DNA from: Parazoarcus communis SWub3 = DSM 12120
GTDB taxonomy: Bacteria > Pseudomonadota > Gammaproteobacteria > Burkholderiales > Rhodocyclaceae
Reading direction: 5' to 3'
Assembly: GCF_003226565.1 (NCBI RefSeq)
Contig: NZ_QKOE01000006.1
Span: forward strand, 214,127 to 278,126
Length of the DNA stretch: 64,000 nt
How positions within the stretch are numbered: position 1 is the first letter of the stretch; every line of letters starts with the position of its first letter. The position numbers and the translations under genes were made by a program. Shown here in pieces: positions 55,170 through 64,000 of this stretch. Under the pieces are notes generated by a model. That model searched no databases and was not told where the DNA came from. It saw nothing but the letters and a program-made list of their open reading frames with translations.

Positions 55170-57983
55170 TCACAATGTATTCAGCAGCTGAGCAGCTTCT
55201 GCATGCACCGGCGTATCAGCCTTCAGTTTCGGCATCAAGACGTCCAGGATCTTGCGGGCATCCGATTTGCGGTCAAGCTTGATATAGGCTTTCGCAAGGT
55301 TCAATTGCAGGGGGACAAGGTCTGGCGACATCGACACCGCACGCTCCAGATTGGCCAAGCCCTTGGCCGCCTGCCCCTGGTCAACCTGGATAACGCCAGC
55401 CGTGTCCAGCACAACCGGGTTGTCAGGTGCCAGGGCCAATGCTCGCTCAGCGTACTCGAGCGCCTTTGGATCCTTGGCCTGCGCCGCACTCCAGGCAAGA
55501 TTATTGAGAACGAGCGCATTGTCGGGAGCCAGTTCGTGCATGAGCTTGAACAAGCGCGCCGCATCCGGATAGCGCTTGTCCGCCAGCGCACGTTCTGCCA
55601 TGTAGCCACGAGCAACCAGATCCTTGGGTTCAGCCTTGAGCCAGTCGTTCATGACCCGCTCAGCCTCCGCCCCTCGGTCGATACGCACCAGGGATGCGTG
55701 CAGTTTGCTGACGACTTCCGCGGTTTTCCCGAGATCCAGCGCCTTACGAAATGCCCCTGCTGCATCCGCCCAACGTTCTGCCTGACCAAGCACATCGCCT
55801 TCCAAGATATATCCCTGTGCAAAATCGGGCCGCTGTTTCTGGACCGTCTTGATGATTCGCAAGGCCGCGTCCCGATCGCCACGACTCAGCTGAATTGCAA
55901 TCAGGCGCTGGTGCGCCTCGGCAAGATCGGGCTGCAAATCCAGAGCACGGTTGAGCACCTGTTCAGCGACGCTCTCCTCTTTTGCGGCAAGATGAGCATC
56001 CGCAAGCAATATCAGAGGTTGCGGTGACTGTGGCTGCAGACCTACCAGTCGGTTGAGTGTGGCAATGGCCTGCTGATTGGCGCTAGAGGCCTGCTGAGCA
56101 CGGGCAAGTGACTCCACAGCCCTGGGATCATTGGGTTGCAACGCAACAGCCTGCTGAGCGACATTTAAAGCCTTGGCCGGCTCACGATTGCGTAAGTGAA
56201 ATTGTACAAGCGCCAGCTTGGGTAACAGTCCAGTTGGGGTCGCCTCTTGAGCGCGCTCGAGCGTACTCAACACCGAAGCCGGTGGCTCAGCCAATGTCTG
56301 CTGCAGCTCCGCAAAAGCCAGCAGTGCTTCGACATTGCGTGCATCCAGTTGCAGGATCTTGTTAAAACGCTCGCGCGCCAACTCAGGCTTCTTATCCGTC
56401 AGATCAAGACGTGCCAAGTTGATCGCCGCCGCAACGAAATCCGGCTTCAGGGCGAGCGCACGCTCAAATGCCTGTCGCGCACCGGGAATATCACGTTTCC
56501 CCAACAGAATCCCACCTTTCAGATTGTAGGTCTGGGGGTTGTTCGGTAACTTCCGATCGAGCACAGCATGGGCATCAAGTGCCTTATCGAACTGCCCTTG
56601 CCGCGTGTACGCAAGAATCAGTGCGAGGTCGGCCTGTCCAGTGGTGTCATCCATGCCCGCTGCGGCTTCGAGATCTGCAAACGCACGTGCGGTATCTCCA
56701 GCCGCCAGTCGGGCAACGCCTAGCCGCGTGCGAGCACGAGCATTGTCGGGCGCCATATCCGCAGATTTTCGGAGAATCAACTCCGCCTTCTCGAAGTCTC
56801 CATTGGCAAGGTAGACCTGCCCAGCCAGCGACATCAAGGCAGGGTCATGCACGACGGCAGCCAGAATTGGCGTGATGGTCTCCAGTGCACGCGCCGCTTC
56901 CCCTGTTGACAGATAGGATGCAGCCAACAGTCTTCGGGCAAGCACCAGACCCGGTACTTTTTCAATCACCCGGTTCAAGTGAGTTCGCGCCAGAGCGTGA
57001 TCATTCTGGCGAATCAATACCGCCCCAGCCAGGAGTTGCCCCGGCATGAAGTCGGGCGCACTCTTGACGACATCGAGGGCGCCGCTACGAGCCTCCGCGA
57101 TACGGTCATGACGGAAGTGGAGGTACGCGTCCACATACTTGGTTGAAGGATGACCCCCGGCAACCCGTTTCATGACCTCAAGTTGCTTTGCTGCAGCATC
57201 AAAATCGTTCAATCGCAGCAACAAGGAAGCCAGCGCAAACTGATAGACGATGGAACTGGGCTGCGCAGTTGCGGCTGCCTCCAGTGCCTTCCGCGCGAGA
57301 TCAGGCTTATCCTGTGCCAAGCGGATATCGGCAAGGAGCATGTACCCCTCACCCAAGGCGGGCGACTGCTGAACCACAGCCTCCGCCTCGTCCAATGCCC
57401 CCTGAAGATTGCCAGCGAGCATCTTCGCCCGGCCCAGGCCAACTCGCGACGGCGCGTGTTCCGGCATCAAGGTGAGAGCACTTTCGAACGTCCGTGCTGC
57501 CCCCGCCGGGTCCGCCTTACCCAGGTAGGCATCGCCGACGGCGCCCATGACCTGAACCTGAGCATCAACCTCCGGCACCTTGAAGTCGGCGTAATCCTTC
57601 AACACCTGATCGAACTCGCCCGAACGGACCAGTGCCTGCGCCATAACGGGAGCCAACGTTGCTGCAGGATAGCCCAGCTCGGCGGCACGCCGCAGTTCCT
57701 TCAATGCACCCGGAATGTCCCCCTGCAGCAAATTCACGCGTCCCAGAAGATAACGCGCCTCAGCGAGGTCGCTCTTCTCCTGAAGCGCATTCTTGAGCTG
57801 AATGGACGCGGCGTTGACATCGTTTGAGCTGAGGTAACGCTTGGCTGACTCCACCATGGCATCAGGACTGTCGCCACATGCAGAAAGGATCAAAGCCGTC
57901 GCAAGGACACTCATCAGACGCAACTTGGGACGGGCGCCACGCAACAGCGGGGTCGTCGAACTCTTACTCACGGCCAAGATCAC
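55170..57983 (-). CDS. prsT: PEP-CTERM system TPR-repeat lipoprotein PrsT
   Basis: 937 residues. A lipoprotein signal with lipobox LSAC (Cys36) is followed by some 20 tetratricopeptide repeats over the whole length (LKNALQEKSDLAEARYLLGRV-type). It matches the long TPR protein found only with PrsK/PrsR. The GTG start at 57983 overlaps the prsR stop (GTGA). It probably sits in the envelope as a scaffold for exopolysaccharide export. Length and layout are as expected for the family. Confidence 0.92.
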   Translation of the reverse strand: MILAVSKSSTTPLLRGARPKLRLMSVLATALILSACGDSPDAMVESAKRYLSSNDVNAASIQLKNALQEKSDLAEARYLLGRVNLLQGDIPGALKELRRAAELGYPAATLAPVMAQALVRSGEFDQVLKDYADFKVPEVDAQVQVMGAVGDAYLGKADPAGAARTFESALTLMPEHAPSRVGLGRAKMLAGNLQGALDEAEAVVQQSPALGEGYMLLADIRLAQDKPDLARKALEAAATAQPSSIVYQFALASLLLRLNDFDAAAKQLEVMKRVAGGHPSTKYVDAYLHFRHDRIAEARSGALDVVKSAPDFMPGQLLAGAVLIRQNDHALARTHLNRVIEKVPGLVLARRLLAASYLSTGEAARALETITPILAAVVHDPALMSLAGQVYLANGDFEKAELILRKSADMAPDNARARTRLGVARLAAGDTARAFADLEAAAGMDDTTGQADLALILAYTRQGQFDKALDAHAVLDRKLPNNPQTYNLKGGILLGKRDIPGARQAFERALALKPDFVAAAINLARLDLTDKKPELARERFNKILQLDARNVEALLAFAELQQTLAEPPASVLSTLERAQEATPTGLLPKLALVQFHLRNREPAKALNVAQQAVALQPNDPRAVESLARAQQASSANQQAIATLNRLVGLQPQSPQPLILLADAHLAAKEESVAEQVLNRALDLQPDLAEAHQRLIAIQLSRGDRDAALRIIKTVQKQRPDFAQGYILEGDVLGQAERWADAAGAFRKALDLGKTAEVVSKLHASLVRIDRGAEAERVMNDWLKAEPKDLVARGYMAERALADKRYPDAARLFKLMHELAPDNALVLNNLAWSAAQAKDPKALEYAERALALAPDNPVVLDTAGVIQVDQGQAAKGLANLERAVSMSPDLVPLQLNLAKAYIKLDRKSDARKILDVLMPKLKADTPVHAEAAQLLNTL

Positions 57984-59338
57984 AGCTCCTTCTTCAAGCC
58001 AAACCGGCTCATCAAGTCATACAGCGAAGGGCGACTGACGCCCAGAATATCAGCGGCCTTGGCAATGTTGCCGCCGGTGCGGGCCAGCACCCGAACGACG
58101 GCCCGACGCTCCGCCTCATCCCGTACATGCCTGAGATTGAGATGCTCGACGTCCTCCTCGACCGCGCTCAAACCAAGATCCTCTGCAGTAATTCGATTGC
58201 CATCGGCCATGATCACCGCACGTTTCAGGCAGTTCTCCAATTCGCGCACGTTTCCCGGCCATGAATGCGCCTCAATGGCCGCACGCGCATCCTCAGACAA
58301 GGACAATGCTGAACGGCCATGCTCCTTGGAAAAACGCTGTGCAAAGGCCTGCCCCAACAATACGGAATCGCCAAGACGCTCCCGTAACGGCGGAATCTCC
58401 ACAACAATCTCGGCCAGGCGGTAATAGAGATCCTCACGGAACAATCCCGCTTGAATCTGCGCCTTGAGATCCCTGTGAGTCGCACATACGACCCGAACAT
58501 CAACGGGTATCTCCTGCCGCCCTCCGATTCTCTCAATGACCCTTTCTTGCAGGAACCGCAACAGTTTTGCCTGCAGAGGCATTGGGAGGTCGCCGATTTC
58601 GTCCAGAAACAGGGTTCCCTTGTGCGCCGTTTCGATCTTGCCGGGAGTCTGCTTGGCCGCACCCGTAAACGCGCCTTTCTCGTAACCGAAAAGCTCGCTT
58701 TCAAGCAGATTATCCGGAATCGCCGCGCAATTGATCGCAACAAACCGCTCCTTCGCACGTGGCGACATCGAATGCAGTCCGCGCGCCAATACCTCCTTGC
58801 CAGTACCACTCTCACCGAGCAAGGTAACTGTCACCGATGCCGACGATACCCGTTCGATCGTCCGGCAGACTTTCTGCATGGCAGGAGCCCGCGTCAACAG
58901 GCCGGCGAGCGCTCCCGCCTGCACTTCTTGCAGACGAGCGTTCTCTGCCTGCAGATCATAGAGCCGGAAGGCACGATCAATCGTCAAGGCCAACAATTCG
59001 GGCTCGAAGGGCTTACCAAAAAAATCGTACGCCCCCATCCCCACCGCACGGACTGCGTTCTCTCGATCATGCTGTCCGGTCAACACGATGACCTTGGTAC
59101 TCGGCGCGAGCACGAGAATCTCTGACAGTAACTGAAAGCCCTCGGTAACGTCATCCGGAGCAGGCGGCAAACCGAGATCCATGGTGACCACGGGTGGCTC
59201 GTGGCGACGCAACTGTGCAATCGCACTCTCGCGGTCGCTTGCCACGACCGTTTCGAACCCATCGAAAGCCCATCGCATCTGCTTCTGCAGTGCGGGGTCA
59301 TCTTCGACGATCAACAAGGTACGCAGCTTGTCAGCCAT
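57980..59338 (-). CDS. prsR: PEP-CTERM-box response regulator PrsR (sigma-54 activator)
   Basis: 452 residues. Receiver domain with Asp54, AAA+ domain with Walker A GESGTGKE (175-182), the sigma-54 contact loop GAFTGA (222-227) and Walker B LFLDEIGD (243-250), and a C-terminal Fis-type helix-turn-helix (NIAKAADILGVSRPSLY). It should activate sigma-54 promoters. ATG 59338 overlaps prsK by 8 bases. The PEP-CTERM genes at 34.2-40.7 kb have matching -24/-12 promoters. Confidence 0.94.
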   Translation of the reverse strand: MADKLRTLLIVEDDPALQKQMRWAFDGFETVVASDRESAIAQLRRHEPPVVTMDLGLPPAPDDVTEGFQLLSEILVLAPSTKVIVLTGQHDRENAVRAVGMGAYDFFGKPFEPELLALTIDRAFRLYDLQAENARLQEVQAGALAGLLTRAPAMQKVCRTIERVSSASVTVTLLGESGTGKEVLARGLHSMSPRAKERFVAINCAAIPDNLLESELFGYEKGAFTGAAKQTPGKIETAHKGTLFLDEIGDLPMPLQAKLLRFLQERVIERIGGRQEIPVDVRVVCATHRDLKAQIQAGLFREDLYYRLAEIVVEIPPLRERLGDSVLLGQAFAQRFSKEHGRSALSLSEDARAAIEAHSWPGNVRELENCLKRAVIMADGNRITAEDLGLSAVEEDVEHLNLRHVRDEAERRAVVRVLARTGGNIAKAADILGVSRPSLYDLMSRFGLKKEL

Positions 59339-61418
59339 GCTGTGCAACGACTCCAGGTTCCTCGACTGCACCATCCGTACGCAGGACTCGAGGGAGCTCA
59401 ATCGTGACCAGGGTTCCTACGCCTACCTCGCTCTCGAAAACCACGTCCCCTCCTAACTCCCTGATGTATTGGCGTGTTTCGTACACCCCGATTCCCATAC
59501 CACTCGCCTTGGTTGTCTCGAACGGTCTTGCCAGACGCTCCCGAATAAACGCATCCGACATGCCCTTGCCGGTATCCCGAATCAGCAACCGGACACAGCG
59601 CTGGGATTCAAGCTGCATGCAGACTGATACCTTACCATCCTCAGGAGTCGCCTCAAGTGCATTTTGCACGATATGACCAATCACTCGTTCCAATCGCTCA
59701 GGATGTCCGGAAACCAGCACTTCATGCTCGGGCATCGCCTCAACCAGCGGCGCAGGCCTGTGGCTCCTGCGGATTCGACATACACGCTCAACAAGTGCGA
59801 CAAGATCAGTGAAACGCGGCGGATCAACCGACCGCTTTTCCTGTAGCTGCGCCATCAGACTTCTCATCCTTGCTTCAACATGAGCGACGGTCTCGAGCAT
59901 GTCGTCCTGGAACGCTGGATTGTGCCGATGACGTTCAGCGTTTTTCATCATCAATGACAATTGCGCAACGAGATTCTTCAAGTCATGAACGACAAAGGCC
60001 GACATCCGGTTGAACGATTCGAACTTGCGCGCCTCGATAAGCGCTTCAGCCGACTGCATGCGAGCCAGATAACTCGCCGCCTGACGCTGTGCCGTTTTCA
60101 ACAGGTCCAGCACTTCCCAATCTATGTCGAATCGGGCACGCGGGGCGCTCAATACAACAAAGCCAATCAGGCCACTCCCGCTCCTCAAGGGAATAAGCAA
60201 CCAAGCCTGTGGAAACTGCACAAGCCAGTCGGGCAGGACCAGCCCCTGATACACCCCAGGACTGATACGGTACTCCTCGAGATTGATGACCCACTCCTTG
60301 CTCTCGAGAAAGCGAACAAGACTGGAACCATCAGGCTCGACGATGCCTTCAAGACGTTGATTCAATACGGCATGCAGCACATACCGACCATCCTGAGCCC
60401 GCAGCCATAAACAACCGCCAGGGCTTTCTACGAGATGACAAAGGGCCTGAATGACCGACTGGCCCAAGTCCAGCTTGCCGTCTGCGGACGACAGGGCTTG
60501 TGTAAACCTCAACCATTCGTTCCGGTAATCATATCGATACGGAAACAAATGCTTGTTCAGGAAAACCCTCAAGCGGGCACGCTGGGAGCCGGAGAAGAAG
60601 AAAACTGCCAACAGCACGAGCGCGCCAAACAACAAGGTTGCCTGAAGCGCACGCCCCCACTCACCGCCAAAGTAACGGACGTAATAACCTGCACTTGCCA
60701 CAGTCAGCAGGTACAAACCGGCAACCGCCAGTGCCGTGGAATGAAAAACCGCTTCGCGCGACAGCGACATGCGGAGCGACCACGAGGGATTACGCGCTCC
60801 AGACAATGCGATCAGCGGCAACACCAAAGCATGCGCCACACCCCGAACCGACCACATGTCACCATCAGTACGACCAAACAGGAACGCATCCGAACTGACA
60901 TAGAGTTCGAACATGTAGACCGCAGCAAGCCCGAGACAAAGTGGCTTCAAGCCCCAGCGCGACTCCGCAGGCATCCCCCTGTACAGTTGCTCGACCAACA
61001 CCAATCCAAGTACAGCAGCAACCAAGGTTGCCGCAATACTGATTTTCTGGGTCGGCTCATCTGCAAACCCTTCAATCGCCAAAACGCCAATGGAAACCAG
61101 TTGTGCAGAGCAGACAAGCACTGCCGCACCGGTTACCCATCCTCCCATACCCCGGGTAAGCGGGCGCAGCAGCATCAGGATGAAGAGGTACCAAGCTCCA
61201 TTGCGAATCGCATCGAGCACCTGCGCCGCAATGACGATATGCTCCCCAGGAGCTAAAGCTGCCCAACAGGAGACTGCTGCCCATGCACAGGACACCAGTA
61301 CGGCAACGAGTAGCGCCCCGCCTGTCGACGCCCCTTTCCATGCCGCATAGAAATACCCCCCAAAACACAGGTAGGCAATCGCCGCCAGCCCATAGCCCCA
61401 AATCGCAAACTCAGCCAA
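59331..61418 (-). CDS. prsK: PEP-CTERM system histidine kinase PrsK
   Basis: 695 residues. About eight to nine membrane helices (1-290), a GAF-like region (about 310-450), and a kinase core with His478 (VVHDLKN), N-box IVQNALEATPEDG, G1 RDTGKGMSD and GMGIGVYE. The many-helix sensor with no large periplasmic domain suggests sensing within the membrane. It phosphorylates PrsR, whose gene overlaps its end. Confidence 0.94.
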   Translation of the reverse strand: MAEFAIWGYGLAAIAYLCFGGYFYAAWKGASTGGALLVAVLVSCAWAAVSCWAALAPGEHIVIAAQVLDAIRNGAWYLFILMLLRPLTRGMGGWVTGAAVLVCSAQLVSIGVLAIEGFADEPTQKISIAATLVAAVLGLVLVEQLYRGMPAESRWGLKPLCLGLAAVYMFELYVSSDAFLFGRTDGDMWSVRGVAHALVLPLIALSGARNPSWSLRMSLSREAVFHSTALAVAGLYLLTVASAGYYVRYFGGEWGRALQATLLFGALVLLAVFFFSGSQRARLRVFLNKHLFPYRYDYRNEWLRFTQALSSADGKLDLGQSVIQALCHLVESPGGCLWLRAQDGRYVLHAVLNQRLEGIVEPDGSSLVRFLESKEWVINLEEYRISPGVYQGLVLPDWLVQFPQAWLLIPLRSGSGLIGFVVLSAPRARFDIDWEVLDLLKTAQRQAASYLARMQSAEALIEARKFESFNRMSAFVVHDLKNLVAQLSLMMKNAERHRHNPAFQDDMLETVAHVEARMRSLMAQLQEKRSVDPPRFTDLVALVERVCRIRRSHRPAPLVEAMPEHEVLVSGHPERLERVIGHIVQNALEATPEDGKVSVCMQLESQRCVRLLIRDTGKGMSDAFIRERLARPFETTKASGMGIGVYETRQYIRELGGDVVFESEVGVGTLVTIELPRVLRTDGAVEEPGVVAQHG

Positions 61419-61479
61419 TACGAACCTCTCAGGAGAAGCCCGCCGGAACTCCGAATCAGGCCGTCATGCGCAAGGGGGC

Positions 61480-62862
61480 TTAATGCGCACCCTCTCCGGT
61501 CAACACCACCCGAACCGTTTCGAACAGTACCAGCGTATCGAGCACGAGAGTGTGGTTCTTCACATAATAGAGATCATACTGAAGCTTCTGGATAGCATCA
61601 TCAACCGAAGAGCCGTACTGATACCGGACCTGTGCCCAGCCCGTCACACCCGGCTTGACGCAGTGTCGCACACCGTAAAACGGGATCTCCGCAGCAAGCT
61701 GGTCCACAAAATAGGGGCGCTCCGGCCTAGGCCCGACCAAACTCATGTCGCCAACAAGCACATTGATCAACTGCGGCAACTCATCAATACGCAGCTTACG
61801 AATCACTCGACCAACTGCAGTCACACGGTCATCATTCGATGACGCCCAACGTGGTTTTCCGTCCTTCTCTGCGTCGGTCCGCATGCTACGAAACTTGGTA
61901 ACGCGAAATATCCGCCCACCCAAGCCGACCCGCTCCTGCCGATAAAAAACCGGACCGCCATCCTCCAACAAGATCAGCAGGGCCGTAACAAGCATGACCG
62001 GCGCAGCCACAATCAACAGGAGAAGGGCACACGCAAGGTCGAAAACCCTCTTGACCACCGCGCGCCCCAGATTCTGGCGAAAGCCGTCACCGTAGATCAG
62101 CCAACTGGCTCGCAATGAATCTACCCGTACTTGCCCCTGCACACGCTCAAAGAACGAAGAGAGATCCAGCACCCGCATCCCTGACAGCTTGCAATCAAGC
62201 AACTCTCGCAGGGGCACCGTCCCCCCCCGACGCTCCCTGACTGCGACGATGACTTCATTGATCCGGAGACGCTTTGCAACCTCAAGAAGATTCTTGCCAC
62301 TTAACACTTTCGAAGGATCTACTTGAACGGGATCATCGACACCAGGAGCAAAGAAGCCAACAACCTCTTGCCCTCCCTGGCTAGGATGACTCAGTGCGCG
62401 CTGTACCGAGAGGGCGTCCGCACCCGTTCCGATGATGAGGATCCTCGGTGCAAACAAGGCAGAAGTCTGGCGCCGATTCACCAACGCGCGCATGGACAGT
62501 ATGCCCCCCAGAAGCAATAGCACCGACGCTTTGGTCGCGCTGGAGGTAAAGTCCGCCCACGGCAGCACTTGAAACACCGCATAGGCCACAGGCAGACTCA
62601 CCACGACCGACAACAGAACGCGAGCAATCGCCGCCTTGTGAGAATCCTGGGATGCCGGGCGATAGAGCCCCATCGCCGAGTTCAAACCTACCATCAACAC
62701 TGAAAAAGCAAGGGCAGACGGAAGAAACACTGGCCAATCGATGAACTCCGCATGGAGCTGCAAGACGACAGCGACGACCACTGCAAAGAAAAGCAGCAAG
62801 GCGTCAAACAGTATCTGTTGCAATGTGTGCGAGGGAAAGTAGTGACTGAAAACTTTCAGCAT
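61480..62862 (-). CDS. Exosortase-system sugar transferase (polyprenyl glycosylphosphotransferase)
   Basis: 460 residues. Four or five N-terminal membrane helices (to about 130), a Rossmann-like domain with ILIIGTGADALSV (about 145-157), and the C-terminal bacterial sugar transferase domain (about 268-455): KRVFDLACA, FYRQERVG, KFRSMR, IDELPQL and SLVGPRPERP. It attaches the first sugar phosphate to undecaprenyl phosphate in exopolysaccharide synthesis. This family member is regularly found with XrtA. 61 bases upstream of prsK, same strand. Confidence 0.9.
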   Translation of the reverse strand: MLKVFSHYFPSHTLQQILFDALLLFFAVVVAVVLQLHAEFIDWPVFLPSALAFSVLMVGLNSAMGLYRPASQDSHKAAIARVLLSVVVSLPVAYAVFQVLPWADFTSSATKASVLLLLGGILSMRALVNRRQTSALFAPRILIIGTGADALSVQRALSHPSQGGQEVVGFFAPGVDDPVQVDPSKVLSGKNLLEVAKRLRINEVIVAVRERRGGTVPLRELLDCKLSGMRVLDLSSFFERVQGQVRVDSLRASWLIYGDGFRQNLGRAVVKRVFDLACALLLLIVAAPVMLVTALLILLEDGGPVFYRQERVGLGGRIFRVTKFRSMRTDAEKDGKPRWASSNDDRVTAVGRVIRKLRIDELPQLINVLVGDMSLVGPRPERPYFVDQLAAEIPFYGVRHCVKPGVTGWAQVRYQYGSSVDDAIQKLQYDLYYVKNHTLVLDTLVLFETVRVVLTGEGAH

Positions 62863-63202
62863 GATGATCCCTTGTGATCAGCCATAACGGACTGGAGGTC
62901 TGCCAGCGACATAAGGCTGCGGTCGTGTCGTATTGGTGACACGATAACTGAACTCACGAAGCACCAGCGTTAAACTGATCACGAACGACGCCAGCCTATC
63001 CGAAGAACATCAAGCACAGCCATAAACAACTGTTTTAAAAAGACATATTCAAGAATTGAAAGCGGCGTGAATGATAGCACAAAAGTATGACAGTCATCAC
63101 ATCCTTACGCACGGATGGAACGCTATACCTGCCCGACATTGAGCAACTAAGCTATGCTTTTGCCCAAGGAAACACTTGCATCAACACCACAGGAGCCTTC
63201 CC
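62863..63202. other. Divergent intergenic region, sugar transferase / MaoC gene
   Basis: 340 bases, AT-rich at about 63015-63090, no gene. An inverted repeat TCGTGTC (62923-62929) / GACACGA (62938-62944) lies about 65 bases before the sugar transferase start and could bind a regulator. No sigma-54 box was found. AGGAG at 63191-63195 serves the MaoC gene. Confidence 0.5.
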
Positions 63203-63652
63203 ATGAGTGAATCAGTCCGAAACTTTACAGAGATGTACGGATACAATTTTGAAGACTTGTCGGAAGGGATGAGTGCCTCGTTCTCCCGTACCGTAACGGA
63301 AGCGGACATACTGATGTTTGCAGGAGTCTCAGGGGACACCAATCCCGTTCACCTCGATGAAGAGTTTGCCAGCAGCACGATGTTCGCCGGGCGCATCGCA
63401 CACGGCATGTTGTCTGCTGCGTTCATCTCCACCGTTTTCGGCACCAAGCTCCCTGGCCCCGGCTGTATTTACCTGTCACAAACATTGAAGTTCAAGGCGC
63501 CCGTCAAGCCAGGCGACACTGTCGTAGCAAGCGTAACGGTGAAAGGACTCAACCCGGAGAAGCGTCGGGCGCTGTTTACGACGACGTGTACCGTAAAGGG
63601 AAAGGACGTCCTGACTGGAGAGGCCGAAATTTTCATTCCGCCTCGTTCGTAG
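63203..63652 (+). CDS. MaoC-type (R)-specific enoyl-CoA hydratase
   Basis: 149 residues, one hot-dog fold. SGDTNPVHLDEEFA (about 44-57) with the Asp/His catalytic pair and GRIAHGMLSAAF match PhaJ-like (R)-hydratases. These convert enoyl-CoA to (R)-3-hydroxyacyl-CoA, often feeding polyhydroxyalkanoate, or act on crotonyl-CoA. The ATG follows AGGAG by 7 bases. No polyhydroxyalkanoate genes are adjacent. Confidence 0.87.
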   Translation: MSESVRNFTEMYGYNFEDLSEGMSASFSRTVTEADILMFAGVSGDTNPVHLDEEFASSTMFAGRIAHGMLSAAFISTVFGTKLPGPGCIYLSQTLKFKAPVKPGDTVVASVTVKGLNPEKRRALFTTTCTVKGKDVLTGEAEIFIPPRS

Positions 63653-63731
63653 TAACTACCCGTTAGAGCCCACCCAGCATTGCAAATCAGCCGTGTAGTG
63701 CAGCAGCAAAGCCCTCGGGGCTCAGCTGAAT

Positions 63732-63760
63732 CTTCATCGAGTCCCTAGGACTTGATGAAG
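63732..63760. other. Hairpin between the MaoC gene and the 5S rRNA
   Basis: CTTCATCGAGTCC and GGACTTGATGAAG pair over 13 bases with one G-T mismatch and a 3-base loop. No T-run; could be part of rRNA or MaoC transcript termination. Confidence 0.4.
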
Positions 63761-63833
63761 CAGGTCCCGGAGAAAAGTCACGAGTTGAGCACGAGGTTTT
63801 GTGTTCTTTATTGATGGGCAGAGCGGTAGACGG

Positions 63834-63871
63834 AAGAAGCCCCAGTACATCGAGATGTACTGGGGCTTCTT
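63834..63871 (-). terminator. Terminator of the ribosomal RNA operon
   Basis: A perfect 18-base stem, AAGAAGCCCCAGTACATC and its exact complement, with only GA between the arms, 10 bases past the 5S 3' end. The minus strand continues with only a weak T-tract (TTCTTCC). The A/T ends make it plausible on both strands. Confidence 0.7.
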
Positions 63872-63881
63872 ATTGGGTTAA

Positions 63882-63996
63882 GTCTGACGATGACCTACTT
63901 TCACGAGAGCGGATCTCACTATCATCGGCGCGTACCTGTTTCACGGTCCTGTTCGGGATGGGAAGGGGTGGGACCAGGCAGCTATGGTCGTCAGAC
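63882..63996 (-). rRNA. rrf: 5S ribosomal RNA
   Basis: Minus strand, about 115 bases, complete. Ends pair (GTCTGACGA with TCGTCAGAC), and the conserved CCCACCCCTTCCCATCCCGAA stretch (central part) and GAAAGTAGG are present. Runs leftward, so 23S and 16S lie beyond the right edge. Confidence 0.95.
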
Positions 63997-64000
63997 TTAT

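Overview
This 64 kb window looks like chromosomal DNA of a betaproteobacterium, most likely of the Rhodocyclales (Thauera/Azoarcus/Zoogloea type). This is inferred from the high GC, the PEP-CTERM/exosortase genes with PrsK/PrsR/PrsT, the glycolate oxidase, transhydrogenase and propionate genes, the many c-di-GMP proteins, and the form of the 5S rRNA. No phage, transposon or CRISPR was seen; nearly all of it reads as resident genome.

Region 1 (1-4237): genes of a tryptophan tryptophylquinone amine dehydrogenase on the minus strand (B-E-D-A, A cut by the window edge), best read as an aralkylamine (aau) rather than methylamine (mau) dehydrogenase. A divergent EutR-like AraC regulator and a perfect FNR-type box lie between them. 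Region 2 (4400-8090): a FadR-type GntR regulator with a perfect 33-bp palindromic operator and a polar amino acid ABC importer. Region 3 (8107-14637): signalling and cell wall genes: a periplasmic binding protein coupled to a GGDEF/EAL protein, an AmiC-like amidase, and a Cache/PAS/GGDEF protein. Region 4 (14670-22137): 8-oxoguanine deaminase family enzyme, SLC13/TrkA-C transporter, the three-gene transhydrogenase (pntAA-pntAB-pntB) and a PP2C phosphatase.

Region 5 (22365-27132): a tightly coupled glycolate operon, regulator-glcD-small membrane protein-glcE-glcF, where the 44-residue protein fits exactly between glcD and glcE. Region 6 (27328-32167): SulP transporter, then rplU-rpmA-obgE-proB. 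Region 7 (32214-40798): an accessory cluster with an Acg-like nitroreductase, a methyltransferase, a PEP-CTERM protein, a ThiF/E1-like enzyme, two ABC permeases without an ATPase, an exosortase-associated acyltransferase and a second PEP-CTERM protein. Both PEP-CTERM genes have -24/-12 (sigma-54) promoters with a shared upstream element. Region 8 (40853-52000): prpE, a response regulator with a dead GGDEF domain, acuI, an HDOD protein, lemA with a GIDE/EF-hand partner, uup, a Gcr-type 'recombinase' membrane protein and tRNA-Arg(CCT).

Region 9 (52109-62862): part of an exopolysaccharide/exosortase locus on the minus strand: sugar transferase, PrsK, PrsR, PrsT, UDP-sugar dehydrogenase, a transglycosylase and a trypsin-like protease. 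XrtA itself is not in the window. PrsK/PrsR is the natural candidate to drive the sigma-54 promoters of the PEP-CTERM genes about 20 kb away. The window ends with a MaoC-type hydratase and a 5S rRNA gene whose rRNA operon runs in from the right.
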